Under the pieces are notes generated by a model. That model had not been told where the DNA came from. It searched no databases and saw nothing but the letters and a program-made list of their open reading frames with translations. A stretch of DNA of 20,870 bases from positions 1 to 20,870 of the forward strand of contig CAKOOQ010000021.1 in assembly GCA_934098555.1 (NCBI GenBank), read 5' to 3'. This DNA comes from an uncultured Bacilli bacterium (GTDB taxonomy: Bacteria; Bacillota_I; Bacilli_A; RF39; UBA660). This document shows positions 8,157 through 16,260 of this stretch, piece by piece; the first letter of the stretch is position 1, and each line of letters begins with the position of its first letter. The position numbers and the translations under genes were made by a program.

Positions 8157-10436
8157 CTATTTTTCGAATTGTGAATTATATAAATCGGCATAAAAACCTT
8201 TTTTAGCTATTAAAGTTTCATGATTTCCCGTTTCGATAATGTTTCCATCTTTCATTACTAAAATTAAATCGGCATTTTTAATGGTCGATAATCGATGTGC
8301 AATAATAAAGGATGTTCTACCTTCACAAAGTTTATCCATAGCCTTTTGGACAAGCTCTTCAGTCCTCGTATCAACATTACTTGTCGCTTCATCTAAGATT
8401 AAAAAGGGTGAAGAAGAAAGCATAGCCCTGGCGATGGTTAAAAGTTGTCTTTGACCAGATGAAATACTGTCGTTATCCCCTAGTTCACTCTGATAACCAT
8501 TAGGAAGAGTTTTAATAAAGTGATCGAGTCCTACAATTTGGCAAACCTTTTTAACATCTTCATCACTAATATGATTACGATTGTAAATGATATTTTCTTT
8601 CACAGTTCCGTTAAAAAGCCAAGTATCTTGTAAAACCATTGTAAATAAATCGTGAATATTTTTTCTTTTTAAATCTTTAATGCTTTTTCCATCTATGATA
8701 ATGTCACCACCAGTAATATCGTAAAACTTCATTAAAAGATTTACCATCGTTGTTTTACCAGCTCCCGTTGGACCAACAATAGCCACTTTTTCCCCACTTT
8801 TTACCTTAGCACTGAAGTTTTGAATGGTAGGTTTTTCATTGCCATCGTAAGTAAAGGTAACATTTTTAAATTCAATATTTCCTTTTGCTTCGGGAATAGG
8901 AAGATAGCTTTTTAAGGCCTCTTCGTTTTTCATTTCTTCTTCATCTAAAAATTCAAAGACCCTTTCACTCGCTGCCGCAGTAGACTGTAAACTTGTGGTA
9001 GCTTGGGCAATTTGAGAAAGTGGTGAAGTAAACATTCTAACATATGTAATAAAAGCTATAATAACACCGAAACTAATGGTATTATTCATAGTTAAAAGGG
9101 CTCCAACAATACAAACGGCAACATAACCAAAGTTACCAATAAAGTTCATCATCGGCATCATAAGACCGGATAAAAACTGACTTTTACGGTTAGCATCATA
9201 AACTTTTTCATTTAATTCATCAAATTTTTTATTTGAAGTCGTTTTGCCATTATAGGCTTTTACGACATTAAGACCTGTATAGACCTCTTCTATGTGTCCA
9301 TTTAAGGCCCCTAATTGTTCTTGACGTGCAACAAAATACTTTTGTGATTTTCCAAGAACTAAAAACATGAAGATAAAACCAAGCAAACTTGATAATATGG
9401 CTGTTAAAGCTAAAATCCAGTTGGTAACAAACATCATAATGATTGTTCCTCCAAAAAGAGTTATAGCACTTACCAAAGAAGATAAACTCATGTTCATAGA
9501 TTGGGCAATACTATCGACATCGTTTGTTACCCGCGATAAAATGTCACCGGATTGGTGTTTATCAAAATATTTTAAAGGTAAACGATTGATTTTTTTCGAA
9601 ATCTTACCTCTTAAATCTTTGGCAAACCAGTTAGAAACATTCGTCATCAAAATAGATTCTATATAATTAAATAGAGCACTAATGATATAAAGGGTTAATA
9701 AGAAGAGGGCAATTTTTTTAATTTCATCCATATTCATATAAGGTTCAATTAAAAGTTTAACACTTTCGGGAGCCTCATCAAGTTTCTGATAAATCATAGA
9801 GGTATTCGTACTCTCCATTTCTGTTAAGACGCTTAAAAACGAAATTTGATCTTTGGAAGAGACTTCAATATGAGAAAGTGTAATACTATCTAGAAAAACA
9901 CCTTTTACTTCTTCCGGTAAAACGATTTTCTTTTCATTCATTCCTTTTAAAAAGGCGATTTTAGCACTTTTACTTACTTTAACCCCTTTATATTCACTAT
10001 CACTAAAAAGTAGATTTAAAAGATTATCTGAAAAAGAAGAAAGCTTTGTGATATCCCCATTTCCAGTTTGTAAAGCACTTAAAAAGGCTTTAAAAGATTC
10101 TTTTTCTTCGTTTGAAAGAGAAGAAGAAAGATAAATTTGCCCCATAGTAGCTTCGTCTAAATTGAATTGTAAAAATTCTTTAGAAGAAGAAGCAAAATTT
10201 TCTTGTATCTGTGTACTTAGCAATGTTAAATTATCCTTATTAATTACGAGACCTTGTTGGATTTCATCGGTCAAAGAAGAAAGTTTATTGGGGGCAAATA
10301 AGGATAAAACCGAACCACAAGCGGCTAAAATAAGAGAAATAAAAATTAAAATTTGATATTTTTTTAATTCTTTAAATAAGCGTTTCATCGAACCGCCAAA
10401 ATCTTTTGCTTGTTCATTTTTTGGCCCTCTATGCAT
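8157..10436 (-). CDS. ABC exporter half-transporter, catalytic subunit with a large extracytoplasmic insertion
   Basis: This 759-aa subunit fuses a type IV exporter membrane domain (about 25-480) to an ATPase domain (about 520-755). Walker A is GPTGAGKTT (555-563), the Q-loop is VLQDTW, Walker B has an intact catalytic Glu (D682-E683 in LILDEAT), and the switch His is H714. The signature is degenerate (ISSGQ, 658-662). With the upstream subunit it should form a heterodimer with one working and one degenerate ATP site. The first two membrane helices are separated by about 185 residues (52-238) of polar, helix-rich sequence predicted to lie outside, whereas related exporters have a short loop there. 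ATG at 10436 has AAAGGAGG eight bases upstream and overlaps the previous stop by 8 bases. The cargo is unknown; a drug or peptide is likely given the MarR gene. Confidence 0.93.
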   Translation of the reverse strand: MHRGPKNEQAKDFGGSMKRLFKELKKYQILIFISLILAACGSVLSLFAPNKLSSLTDEIQQGLVINKDNLTLLSTQIQENFASSSKEFLQFNLDEATMGQIYLSSSLSNEEKESFKAFLSALQTGNGDITKLSSFSDNLLNLLFSDSEYKGVKVSKSAKIAFLKGMNEKKIVLPEEVKGVFLDSITLSHIEVSSKDQISFLSVLTEMESTNTSMIYQKLDEAPESVKLLIEPYMNMDEIKKIALFLLTLYIISALFNYIESILMTNVSNWFAKDLRGKISKKINRLPLKYFDKHQSGDILSRVTNDVDSIAQSMNMSLSSLVSAITLFGGTIIMMFVTNWILALTAILSSLLGFIFMFLVLGKSQKYFVARQEQLGALNGHIEEVYTGLNVVKAYNGKTTSNKKFDELNEKVYDANRKSQFLSGLMMPMMNFIGNFGYVAVCIVGALLTMNNTISFGVIIAFITYVRMFTSPLSQIAQATTSLQSTAAASERVFEFLDEEEMKNEEALKSYLPIPEAKGNIEFKNVTFTYDGNEKPTIQNFSAKVKSGEKVAIVGPTGAGKTTMVNLLMKFYDITGGDIIIDGKSIKDLKRKNIHDLFTMVLQDTWLFNGTVKENIIYNRNHISDEDVKKVCQIVGLDHFIKTLPNGYQSELGDNDSISSGQRQLLTIARAMLSSSPFLILDEATSNVDTRTEELVQKAMDKLCEGRTSFIIAHRLSTIKNADLILVMKDGNIIETGNHETLIAKKGFYADLYNSQFEK

Positions 10437-12192
10437 TTTCCAACTCCTCCTTTGATAATTGTGACAAAGCAATTTCCTTATACACTTTGCAAGTTTTTAA
10501 TAATTCTTCATGGGTGCCCATGCCAACACATTTCCCATTATCTAAAACAAGAATTTTATCTGCATTCATAATGGTCCCTATTCTTTGAGCAACAATTAAG
10601 CTGGTAGCCTCTTTCGTATATTTTTTTAACTCTTTTCTTAAAATAGCATCTGTTTTATAATCAAGAGCAGAAAAAGAATCATCAAAAATATAAATTTCAG
10701 GATTTCTGGCAATGGCTCTTGCAATAGCAAGTCTTTGTTTTTGGCCGCCTGAAACATTCGTTCCAGCAGAAGCCAAATGCGTATCATAAGTATGGTCCAT
10801 TTTCAAAACGAATTCTTCTGCTTGAGCTACCCGAATGGCTTCTTTTATTTTTTCTTCACTCAAAGATGACTTACCGTTGTCTCCATAGGAAACATTTTCT
10901 TTTATAGAGCCATCAAAAATGACGGCTTTCTGAGGTACATAACCTATTTTATCTCGAAGAGTTTCTTGACAATAGTCTTTTACATTTACACCATCTACCA
11001 AAACCTCTCCATCTGTGGCATCATAAAAACGAGGCACCAGATTGATTAAAGAACTTTTCCCCGAACCAGTCGAACCAATAAAGGCAACCGTTTCCCCTTG
11101 TTTGACTTTAAAAGAAATATTTTTTAATAAATATTCTTCGGCATCCGGATATTTGAAAGAGACATTTTTAAATTCTACCGTTCCTTTTTCTTCTTGATTG
11201 TTTTCTGTTATAGCCCCATCTTCAATAGATAAAGGGGTATCTAAAACCTCATTAATACGTTTTGCAGATACTTGAGCTCTCGGTAGCATCATAAATATCA
11301 TCGCAAGCATTAAAAAGGCCATAATAATTTGCATAGCGTAAGATGAAAAAACGACCATATCACCAAAAAGGGTTAATTTATCAGCAAGCATGGCATCTTT
11401 AATAAGACTGGCTCCTACAAAATAAATGGCAAGGGTGAGCATATACATAACCAGATACATGATAGGCGATAAAATAGACATTGTTCTTTGATTAAAAAGT
11501 TGGGTCTTTGTGAGTTCTTCATTGACACTTTGAAATTTATTTTCTTGATATTCCTCCGCATTAAAGGCCCTGACGACACGAATACCTGATAAGTTTTCTC
11601 TGGTGACATTATTTACTCGGTCGGTAAGTTTTTGTACAATCTTAAAGCGTGGTAAAACAAGCAAGACAAGCAAACCAATGGTTAAAAGTAAAACCAAAAC
11701 AGCAATCGCGGTAATACCACTCCACTCCATAGATTTATGAACAATTTTTGAAATGGCCCAGATGGCAGTAATGGGTGCTTTTATTAAAAGCTGTAAACCC
11801 ATAGCAATAAGCATTTCTATTTGGGTAATATCGTTTGTTGTTCGCGTAATCAAACTACTCGTTTTAAATTGTTTTACTTCATGCATGCCAAGATCTTCAA
11901 TTTTTTGAAATAGTTTTTGACGGGTCTTTTTAGAAAAAGTCGCAGCCAAATAAGAAGCCAAATAACCAACAATGATAGATAAAATAAGACTACCTAAAGT
12001 ACATAAAAGCATATAGCCTCCATTTAATAAAATGTCTTTCATTTGGCTTTTTTCTGTTTGAACAAGGATTGTTATCTCAGACATATAATCTGGACTTTTT
12101 AAATCAAGCCAAACTTGGCCAAATATTAAAACAAAAGAAAAAATAATAAGTAGCCATTCTTTTTTTCCAAAATTTTTTAATAATTTTAACAT
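10429..12192 (-). CDS. ABC exporter half-transporter, subunit with degenerate ATP site
   Basis: This 587-aa protein has six membrane helices (about 1-310) and an ATPase domain (about 338-580). Walker A is GSTGSGKSS (373-381), the Q-loop Gln is Q421, and the signature is canonical (VSGGQ, 480-484). The catalytic Glu after Walker B is Asp (D505 in YIFDDSFSALD), and the switch His is Gln (Q536 in IVAQRIGTI). These two changes are the hallmark of the non-catalytic partner in heterodimeric multidrug exporters such as LmrCD- or BmrCD-type pairs. Its good signature completes the active site of the downstream subunit. Its ATG overlaps the marR stop by 7 bases, with AAAGGAAAG upstream, so the two are translationally coupled. 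Confidence 0.95.
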   Translation of the reverse strand: MLKLLKNFGKKEWLLIIFSFVLIFGQVWLDLKSPDYMSEITILVQTEKSQMKDILLNGGYMLLCTLGSLILSIIVGYLASYLAATFSKKTRQKLFQKIEDLGMHEVKQFKTSSLITRTTNDITQIEMLIAMGLQLLIKAPITAIWAISKIVHKSMEWSGITAIAVLVLLLTIGLLVLLVLPRFKIVQKLTDRVNNVTRENLSGIRVVRAFNAEEYQENKFQSVNEELTKTQLFNQRTMSILSPIMYLVMYMLTLAIYFVGASLIKDAMLADKLTLFGDMVVFSSYAMQIIMAFLMLAMIFMMLPRAQVSAKRINEVLDTPLSIEDGAITENNQEEKGTVEFKNVSFKYPDAEEYLLKNISFKVKQGETVAFIGSTGSGKSSLINLVPRFYDATDGEVLVDGVNVKDYCQETLRDKIGYVPQKAVIFDGSIKENVSYGDNGKSSLSEEKIKEAIRVAQAEEFVLKMDHTYDTHLASAGTNVSGGQKQRLAIARAIARNPEIYIFDDSFSALDYKTDAILRKELKKYTKEATSLIVAQRIGTIMNADKILVLDNGKCVGMGTHEELLKTCKVYKEIALSQLSKEELENA

Positions 12193-12677
12193 ATTTCTTT
12201 CCTTTCTTTTTCTTTATTTAAAGGTCCTACATAAGTGATGTCTTCCTTTCTTTGAAGATTTTCTTGCATTTTTAAAATCACCCTAAAAAACAAGTCTAGC
12301 TCTTCTTTCGAAAGATTTTTTTCTAATAAAGCTTCAAAATCGATGATGTGCTTTTTTGCTCTTTGACATTTTTGCAAAGTTTCTGGTTGTAAAATAATTT
12401 TCTTTGTCCTAGCATCTTTTAAAGAAGTTTCTCTTTTAATAAAGTCCTTTTTCTCCATGGTTTTTAATATACCTGAGACGGTGGCCCTTCTTAAATGAAA
12501 AACACTTTCTAAATCATTTTGATACACTTCTTTATCTTTATTCTTCACAAGATAGCCTAAAATTTGAATTTGACTTAATGTTAAACCTTCTTGAAAGGCA
12601 TCTTCTTGACGAGAAAATAAGTTTCGAATAATTAAATGATCTAATACTTTAATTTCATGTAAAACACTTTTTTTCAT
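12186..12677 (-). CDS. MarR-family transcriptional regulator
   Basis: The 163-aa protein has the winged-helix layout of MarR regulators: LTLSQIQILGYLVKN (about 33-47), a recognition-helix region with LRRATVSGILKTMEKK (about 67-82), and the wing SLKDARTKKIILQP. Flanking helices at both ends are expected to dimerise. It is the first gene of the operon with the two ABC subunits. By analogy with other MarR-ABC operons it probably represses its own promoter until a toxic ligand binds. ATG at 12677 has GAGGAAG upstream. An inverted repeat sits between its promoter and its start codon and is the likely binding site. Confidence 0.93.
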   Translation of the reverse strand: MKKSVLHEIKVLDHLIIRNLFSRQEDAFQEGLTLSQIQILGYLVKNKDKEVYQNDLESVFHLRRATVSGILKTMEKKDFIKRETSLKDARTKKIILQPETLQKCQRAKKHIIDFEALLEKNLSKEELDLFFRVILKMQENLQRKEDITYVGPLNKEKERKEIC

Positions 12678-12693
12678 CCGACTTCCTCACTTT

Positions 12694-12707
12694 GTAAGTT
12701 TCCTTAC
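12694..12707. promoter_or_regulatory. Candidate MarR operator
   Basis: GTAAG (12694-12698) and CTTAC (12703-12707) form a perfect 5-bp inverted repeat with a 4-base centre. Flanking TTT and AAA extend it with one offset base. It lies 7 bases downstream of the -10, over the expected start site, a usual position for self-repression. Assignment to this MarR protein is inferred from position. Confidence 0.45.
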
Positions 12708-12713
12708 CAAATC

Positions 12714-12742
12714 AGTTTATGCTTTTTCTTTATTTTTGTCAA
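12714..12742 (-). promoter_or_regulatory. Promoter of the marR-ABC operon
   Basis: The -35 is a perfect TTGACA (complement of 12737-12742) and the -10 is TAAACT (12714-12719), with a 17-base spacer. It lies 37 bases upstream of the marR start codon. Confidence 0.72.
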
Positions 12743-12779
12743 TGACCTAACAATTATTTCACCCATTTTTCACAAAAGA

Positions 12780-12802
12780 AAAAGTCTCTTATCAAGACTT
12801 TT
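12780..12802 (-). terminator. rnr terminator
   Basis: AAAAGTCT and AGACTTTT form an 8-bp stem (12795-12802 with 12780-12787) around a 7-base loop and run into T residues on the minus strand. The structure overlaps the rnr stop codon and separates rnr from the marR operon. Confidence 0.82.
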
Positions 12803-14921
12803 AATTAACTCTTTTTAAAACCCGTGTATAATCTTTATCAAGTAGGCGAACCGATAAATTTTTTTCAATATCAAAGGTGACTTCACCAGAAAGCATATTG
12901 ACCTCAGTGGCTTTAAAAAGACAGACATTACCAACTTTTAAATACAAATCTTTGTGAAAATAAATAGCGCCTTTTTCTTTTAATATCGTTAGTTTCTCTG
13001 GCAAACTAGAATAAAAAATCTTACCCTTTATTCCCGTATTTGTTACAACATGAATGTAGTCTTCCCCCACTTCTTCAATATAACCACGATAGATTTTTTC
13101 AGGATGATGAGCCATATAATTTAAAATGGTATATTCATCTGCTTCTTTTTCCGCCGCATCGGAAGCTTGTTCCATAAAACTTGCGTGATTACATAGCTCT
13201 TCCATTTTGGTTTCTTTGATAGCTTTTAAATAATTATCATCTAAAACTGAATGAATTTGATAATGTAAAAGCAAATCGGGAAATCTTCTAATTGGACTGG
13301 TAAAATGGGCATAATAACTTTCTTTTAAAGCATAATGTCCTTCATTGTAAGAACTATATTTGGCTCTTTTCATAGCCTTTAAAATTAAGTTAGAAACATA
13401 ATCAAAGTCCAAGGTGTTTTGATATTTCTGCAAAATATTTCTTAAAGTCACATAAAGATTAGGTCCTTTGCAATTTGAAATATCATAGCCAGACATTGTT
13501 AACGCTTCAAAAAGTTCATCAATCTTAAATTCATCTGGAGCTTCATGAATACGATAAGGCGTCGCAAGACCTAAAAAGCAAGAATACTTTGCCATACATA
13601 CATTTGCTAAAACCATAAATTCTTCAATAATGCCCATCGCTTCATTGTTCTTTTCACGGGAAAAATTAATAATATTTTTATCATCATCTAAGGTATAAGA
13701 AATATCTCCTGATAAAAAAGGTAACGCACCCCGGTTTTCTTTTAAGATATGGGCTAACTCGGCCATATTGTGAAGTGTTTCTTTAAAAGGTTCATACCCT
13801 TCCACTTTTTCATCATTTAAAACTTTCGTAACCGCTGAATAAGTCATTTTCTTTTTGGAATGAATAACTGTTGGCGCAACCCGATACTCCAAAACCTTAC
13901 CTTCCTTATCTAATTTTATAAAACAAGTAAGTGTTAGCCGGTCTTCTTTTTCATTTAAAGAACAAATACCATTGGAAAGAAGATGTGGAAACATAGGTAT
14001 CACAGTGTTAACCATATATAAAGATGTACTTCTTGCTTGAGCCTCTTGCCATAAATAACTTCCTGGTTTTACATAGTAACTGACATCCGCAATGGAAACC
14101 GTTAAAAAATAATTACCATCGGCCAATTTCTTTAAGCCAATTGCATCATCCATATCTTTTGTATGATCACCATCAATCGTAAATATTTCTTCTCCTCTTA
14201 AATCAATACGATTTTTTCTATCTTCTTCGGTTACGTTAGTTGGTAATTTACTTGCTTCTTCTTGAGCATTTTTAGAGTGATGAAGGAAAAAGCCATGGTT
14301 AGACGCAATAATAGAAAGGGCTAAATCAGGGTCATCTTTATGGCCAATTTTTTCAATCATATCGGCTTCAAAATAATCATCATACGTGTTAGTTGATAAA
14401 TCGACAAGAATAACATCTCCCGGCACTAATCGTTTCATATCTTGATAGGAAATACGAATATTTATATATTCATCTCCAGAAATACGAAGTGGTTTTAACT
14501 TTTTAATACCATCTTCCATAATAACCTCACAATGAACCTTTGATATTTTTCGTTTTAATATCTTTTTAACCGTTCTTTTTTTCTCATCTAAAACAACGAC
14601 ATCACCAATTAAAGCCCCATTTAAATTTTCATCTTTAATCGGTATCGGTACATTTTTACCACTTTTAAAACATGCTAGTCGATAAATTTTTTTATAATTC
14701 ATTTGTTCTAAAGTAACAACCTTATATTGCGAAGGAAATATTTTAAAGACTCCTTCATCGTTATAAATACGGCCTTGCAGTTGTAGTTTCATTAAAACAT
14801 TTTGCAAGTAAAGTTTATCTTCTTTATGATAACACCCAAAATAATTATTAATTTTCTTGATTCGTAAATCTGTTTGAGATAATAGTTTTATTACTCTTTC
14901 TTCTATATTTTCTTTTGTCAT
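12801..14921 (-). CDS. rnr: Ribonuclease R (3'-5' exoribonuclease)
   Basis: RNase R degrades structured RNA from the 3' end and takes part in rRNA quality control and trans-translation. The 706-aa protein has an N-terminal winged-helix-like segment (about 1-60), cold-shock-type OB domains (about 75-230), the RNB catalytic domain opening with the aspartate motif TIDGDHTKDMDDAIGL (248-263), and a C-terminal S1 domain (roughly 610-680). A long Lys-rich tail, present in E. coli RNase R, is missing, so the length is near the lower end for the family. I place the start at ATG 14921, which has AAGGA eight bases upstream. A longer frame reaching 15014 has no such signal and would read through the leader. 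A leader ORF and hairpin lie directly upstream. Confidence 0.95.
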   Translation of the reverse strand: MTKENIEERVIKLLSQTDLRIKKINNYFGCYHKEDKLYLQNVLMKLQLQGRIYNDEGVFKIFPSQYKVVTLEQMNYKKIYRLACFKSGKNVPIPIKDENLNGALIGDVVVLDEKKRTVKKILKRKISKVHCEVIMEDGIKKLKPLRISGDEYINIRISYQDMKRLVPGDVILVDLSTNTYDDYFEADMIEKIGHKDDPDLALSIIASNHGFFLHHSKNAQEEASKLPTNVTEEDRKNRIDLRGEEIFTIDGDHTKDMDDAIGLKKLADGNYFLTVSIADVSYYVKPGSYLWQEAQARSTSLYMVNTVIPMFPHLLSNGICSLNEKEDRLTLTCFIKLDKEGKVLEYRVAPTVIHSKKKMTYSAVTKVLNDEKVEGYEPFKETLHNMAELAHILKENRGALPFLSGDISYTLDDDKNIINFSREKNNEAMGIIEEFMVLANVCMAKYSCFLGLATPYRIHEAPDEFKIDELFEALTMSGYDISNCKGPNLYVTLRNILQKYQNTLDFDYVSNLILKAMKRAKYSSYNEGHYALKESYYAHFTSPIRRFPDLLLHYQIHSVLDDNYLKAIKETKMEELCNHASFMEQASDAAEKEADEYTILNYMAHHPEKIYRGYIEEVGEDYIHVVTNTGIKGKIFYSSLPEKLTILKEKGAIYFHKDLYLKVGNVCLFKATEVNMLSGEVTFDIEKNLSVRLLDKDYTRVLKRVN

Positions 14922-14922
14922 A

Positions 14923-15045
14923 CTATAGTCCTTCCATACAAAAAAAGACACCCCAAAAAAAGGCGTCCAAAGATGAAGAAAAGATAAATAAACCTCTGAA
15001 AAGTATTGAATCAAAAATATTTTTTAGAAGTCTTATCTGTCTCAT
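14923..15045 (-). CDS. Putative 40-codon leader peptide upstream of rnr
   Basis: ATG at 15045 opens a frame of 40 codons beginning MRQIRLLKNIF and ending CMEGL, stopping at TAG (14923-14925), one base before the rnr ATG. It starts about 15 bases after the predicted transcription start. A partial Shine-Dalgarno match (GGATGTGAG) lies just upstream. Residues 27-35 (DAFFWGVFF) are encoded across the terminator-like hairpin, and the last codons contain the rnr ribosome binding site. The placement suggests a regulatory leader, as known for erm, ABC-F and tet resistance genes, rather than a functional protein. This is an inference from architecture; conservation cannot be tested here. Confidence 0.45.
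   Translation of the reverse strand: MRQIRLLKNIFDSILFRGLFIFSSSLDAFFWGVFFCMEGL
14940..14968 (-). terminator. Intrinsic terminator in the rnr leader (attenuator candidate)
   Basis: On the minus strand GACGCC (14962-14967) pairs with GGTGTC (14947-14952), with one G-U pair, around a U-rich 9-base loop. Seven T residues follow immediately (14940-14946). It lies between the rnr promoter and the rnr start, so any RNA ending here would be a leader of about 120 nt without rnr. I found no clear alternative antiterminator stem. Confidence 0.6.
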
Positions 15046-15066
15046 ATTCTCACATCCGTTATAAAG

Positions 15067-15095
15067 ATAATAGCACAAATTCATTTTTTTGAAAA
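15067..15095 (-). promoter_or_regulatory. rnr promoter
   Basis: The -10 is TATTAT (15067-15072), preceded by TGC as an extended -10. The -35 is TTTTCA (15090-15095) with a 17-base spacer. It begins 17 bases after the stop of the 127-aa gene. The predicted start near 15060 gives a leader of about 140 bases before the rnr ATG. Confidence 0.68.
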
Positions 15096-15111
15096 TCATT
15101 TTAACAAAATT

Positions 15112-15495
15112 TCACAAAATAATTTTAGGTATTTTTTTTTCACGTTTTAAAACATCTTTTTTGTAAAGAGTTTGCAAAACAAAAGGGCTGTTTAAAACAT
15201 CGAAAAAGCTATCCGGAAAAATTTGTAAATAACGTAACGTTTTTTCGTAATCAAAATCATGTTTTAAAATATAATATTCATTTCCATTCTCATCTTTAGA
15301 ATAAAAATAAATACGAGAAGAATTATCAAGAGGATGAATAAACGGTTCATTAAAACCTTTTTTTGAAATCTCTTCTTCCAAAGCTATTTCAAACTCTTTT
15401 ATTTTCGAAAAGGACAATAAATGCTCTTGATTTAAAATGTAATTTAAAAAAAGCGCACACGTTACCATATCTTCAAAGTAAATTATTTTTGACAT
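15112..15495 (-). CDS. Unknown 127-aa protein
   Basis: I do not recognise this family. ATG at 15495 has an excellent AGGAGG site eight bases upstream, so translation is likely. The protein is soluble, rich in aromatic, Lys and Glu residues, with an alternating alpha/beta look: a helix rich in Phe and Leu at about 8-28, an acidic segment at 33-46, a beta-like stretch RIYFYSKDENGNEYYIL at about 61-77, and a basic Lys/Arg tail (about 112-127). No Cys cluster or catalytic motif stands out. It lies between the tRNA-Leu terminator and the rnr promoter and has no obvious promoter of its own, so it may depend on read-through from the tRNA transcript. Confidence 0.75.
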   Translation of the reverse strand: MSKIIYFEDMVTCALFLNYILNQEHLLSFSKIKEFEIALEEEISKKGFNEPFIHPLDNSSRIYFYSKDENGNEYYILKHDFDYEKTLRYLQIFPDSFFDVLNSPFVLQTLYKKDVLKREKKIPKIIL

Positions 15496-15512
15496 TATTA
15501 ACCTCCTAATAT

Positions 15513-15537
15513 AAAAAAACCAACTATTAATAGTCAG
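15513..15537 (-). terminator. tRNA-Leu terminator
   Basis: A 7-bp stem with wobble pairs (15531-15537 with 15520-15526), loop TTAA, is followed by seven T residues on the minus strand (15513-15519). It starts 13 bases after the tRNA 3' end and just before the ribosome binding site of the 127-aa gene, so it may be only partly efficient. Confidence 0.65.
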
Positions 15538-15549
15538 TCATCTTTTTAT

Positions 15550-15636
15550 TGGTGCTCGCACTCGGACTTGAACCGAGACTTCTTTAGAGAAAACAGATTT
15601 TGAGTCTGTCGTGTCTACCAATTTCACCATGCGAGC
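15550..15636 (-). tRNA. tRNA-Leu (anticodon CAA)
   Basis: This 87-base tRNA with a long variable arm has an acceptor stem GCTCGCA pairing with TGCGAGC, discriminator A, and an encoded CCA (15550-15552). The D-loop contains GGTAGA, the anticodon stem is ACAGA/TCTGT with loop CTCAAAA giving anticodon CAA (reads UUG), and the T-loop contains GGTTCGAGTCC. The extra arm identifies a class II tRNA, which fits leucine. It lies 49 bases after scpB, in the same orientation. An AT-rich 9-bp hairpin (15643-15667) lies just before it. Confidence 0.95.
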
Positions 15637-15685
15637 AACTACAAGAAAAGTATATCAAACTTTTCTTTTGAATACTAGTCTTTTT

Positions 15686-16258
15686 TTATAAAACCTCACT
15701 TGGTTCTTCCTTATAAATAGAGGTAAAAAGTTCGGTTTCTTTTTTGTCACTTTTCTTTTCTTCTAGTTTTGGTAAATCTTCTAAAGAAGCTAAGCCAAAA
15801 TAGTCTAAAAATTCATGAGTTGTTTTATAAAGATTAGGCCTTCCTGGCATGGTACTTTTCCCAGCTTCTTTAATAAGACCTTTGGCCAGCAGTTTACGAA
15901 TGGTATAATCAGAAGAAAGACCCCTTAATTCATCAATTTCAATACGCGTGATAGGTTCATTGTATGCGATGATAGCTAAAACTTCTAAAGCCTGAGGACT
16001 TAATTCTCTGTTTTCAGGAACACTAAATAAGCGTTCATAATAGACTTTATGTTCTTCTTTTGTCGTTAATTTAAAGGCATTGCCTAAAAAACGAATTCTT
16101 AAACCCCTATTCTTTTCTTCATAATGATTTTTCAAACGTAAAAGAAGTTCTTTAGCTTCATCCATATCGATTTCCATAATTTTACAAATAGAATCTAAGG
16201 TAATTCCTTCATCTCCTTGGACAAATAAAATACCTTCTAAAATACCCTCTTTTTCCAT
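15686..16258 (-). CDS. scpB: Segregation and condensation protein B
   Basis: ScpB is a dimeric winged-helix kleisin-interacting protein that binds ScpA and, with SMC, forms the bacterial condensin that organises newly replicated chromosomes. The 190-aa protein shows LEGILFVQGDEGITLD (7-22), RFLGNAFKLTTK, the central ALEVLAIIAYNEPITRIEIDEL-type core (split here: ALEVLAIIAYNEP, then ITRIEIDELRG), and GRPNLYKTTHEFLDYFGL, all family landmarks. The acidic, Lys-rich tail after about residue 165 is variable in the family. ATG at 16258 lies two bases after the scpA stop, so the two genes are translationally coupled. Confidence 0.97.
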   Translation of the reverse strand: MEKEGILEGILFVQGDEGITLDSICKIMEIDMDEAKELLLRLKNHYEEKNRGLRIRFLGNAFKLTTKEEHKVYYERLFSVPENRELSPQALEVLAIIAYNEPITRIEIDELRGLSSDYTIRKLLAKGLIKEAGKSTMPGRPNLYKTTHEFLDYFGLASLEDLPKLEEKKSDKKETELFTSIYKEEPSEVL

Positions 16259-16260
16259 TT

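Noticed and set aside
14922..15014. 31-residue N-terminal extension of RNase R
   Set aside because: The upstream start has no Shine-Dalgarno signal, the added residues are not RNase R-like, and ATG 14921 has AAGGA at the right distance. The region is better explained as a leader with a hairpin and another frame.
15643..15667. 9-bp AT-rich hairpin before tRNA-Leu as the scpB terminator
   Set aside because: The stem is perfect, but no T-tract follows it on the minus strand, so it is not listed as a terminator.
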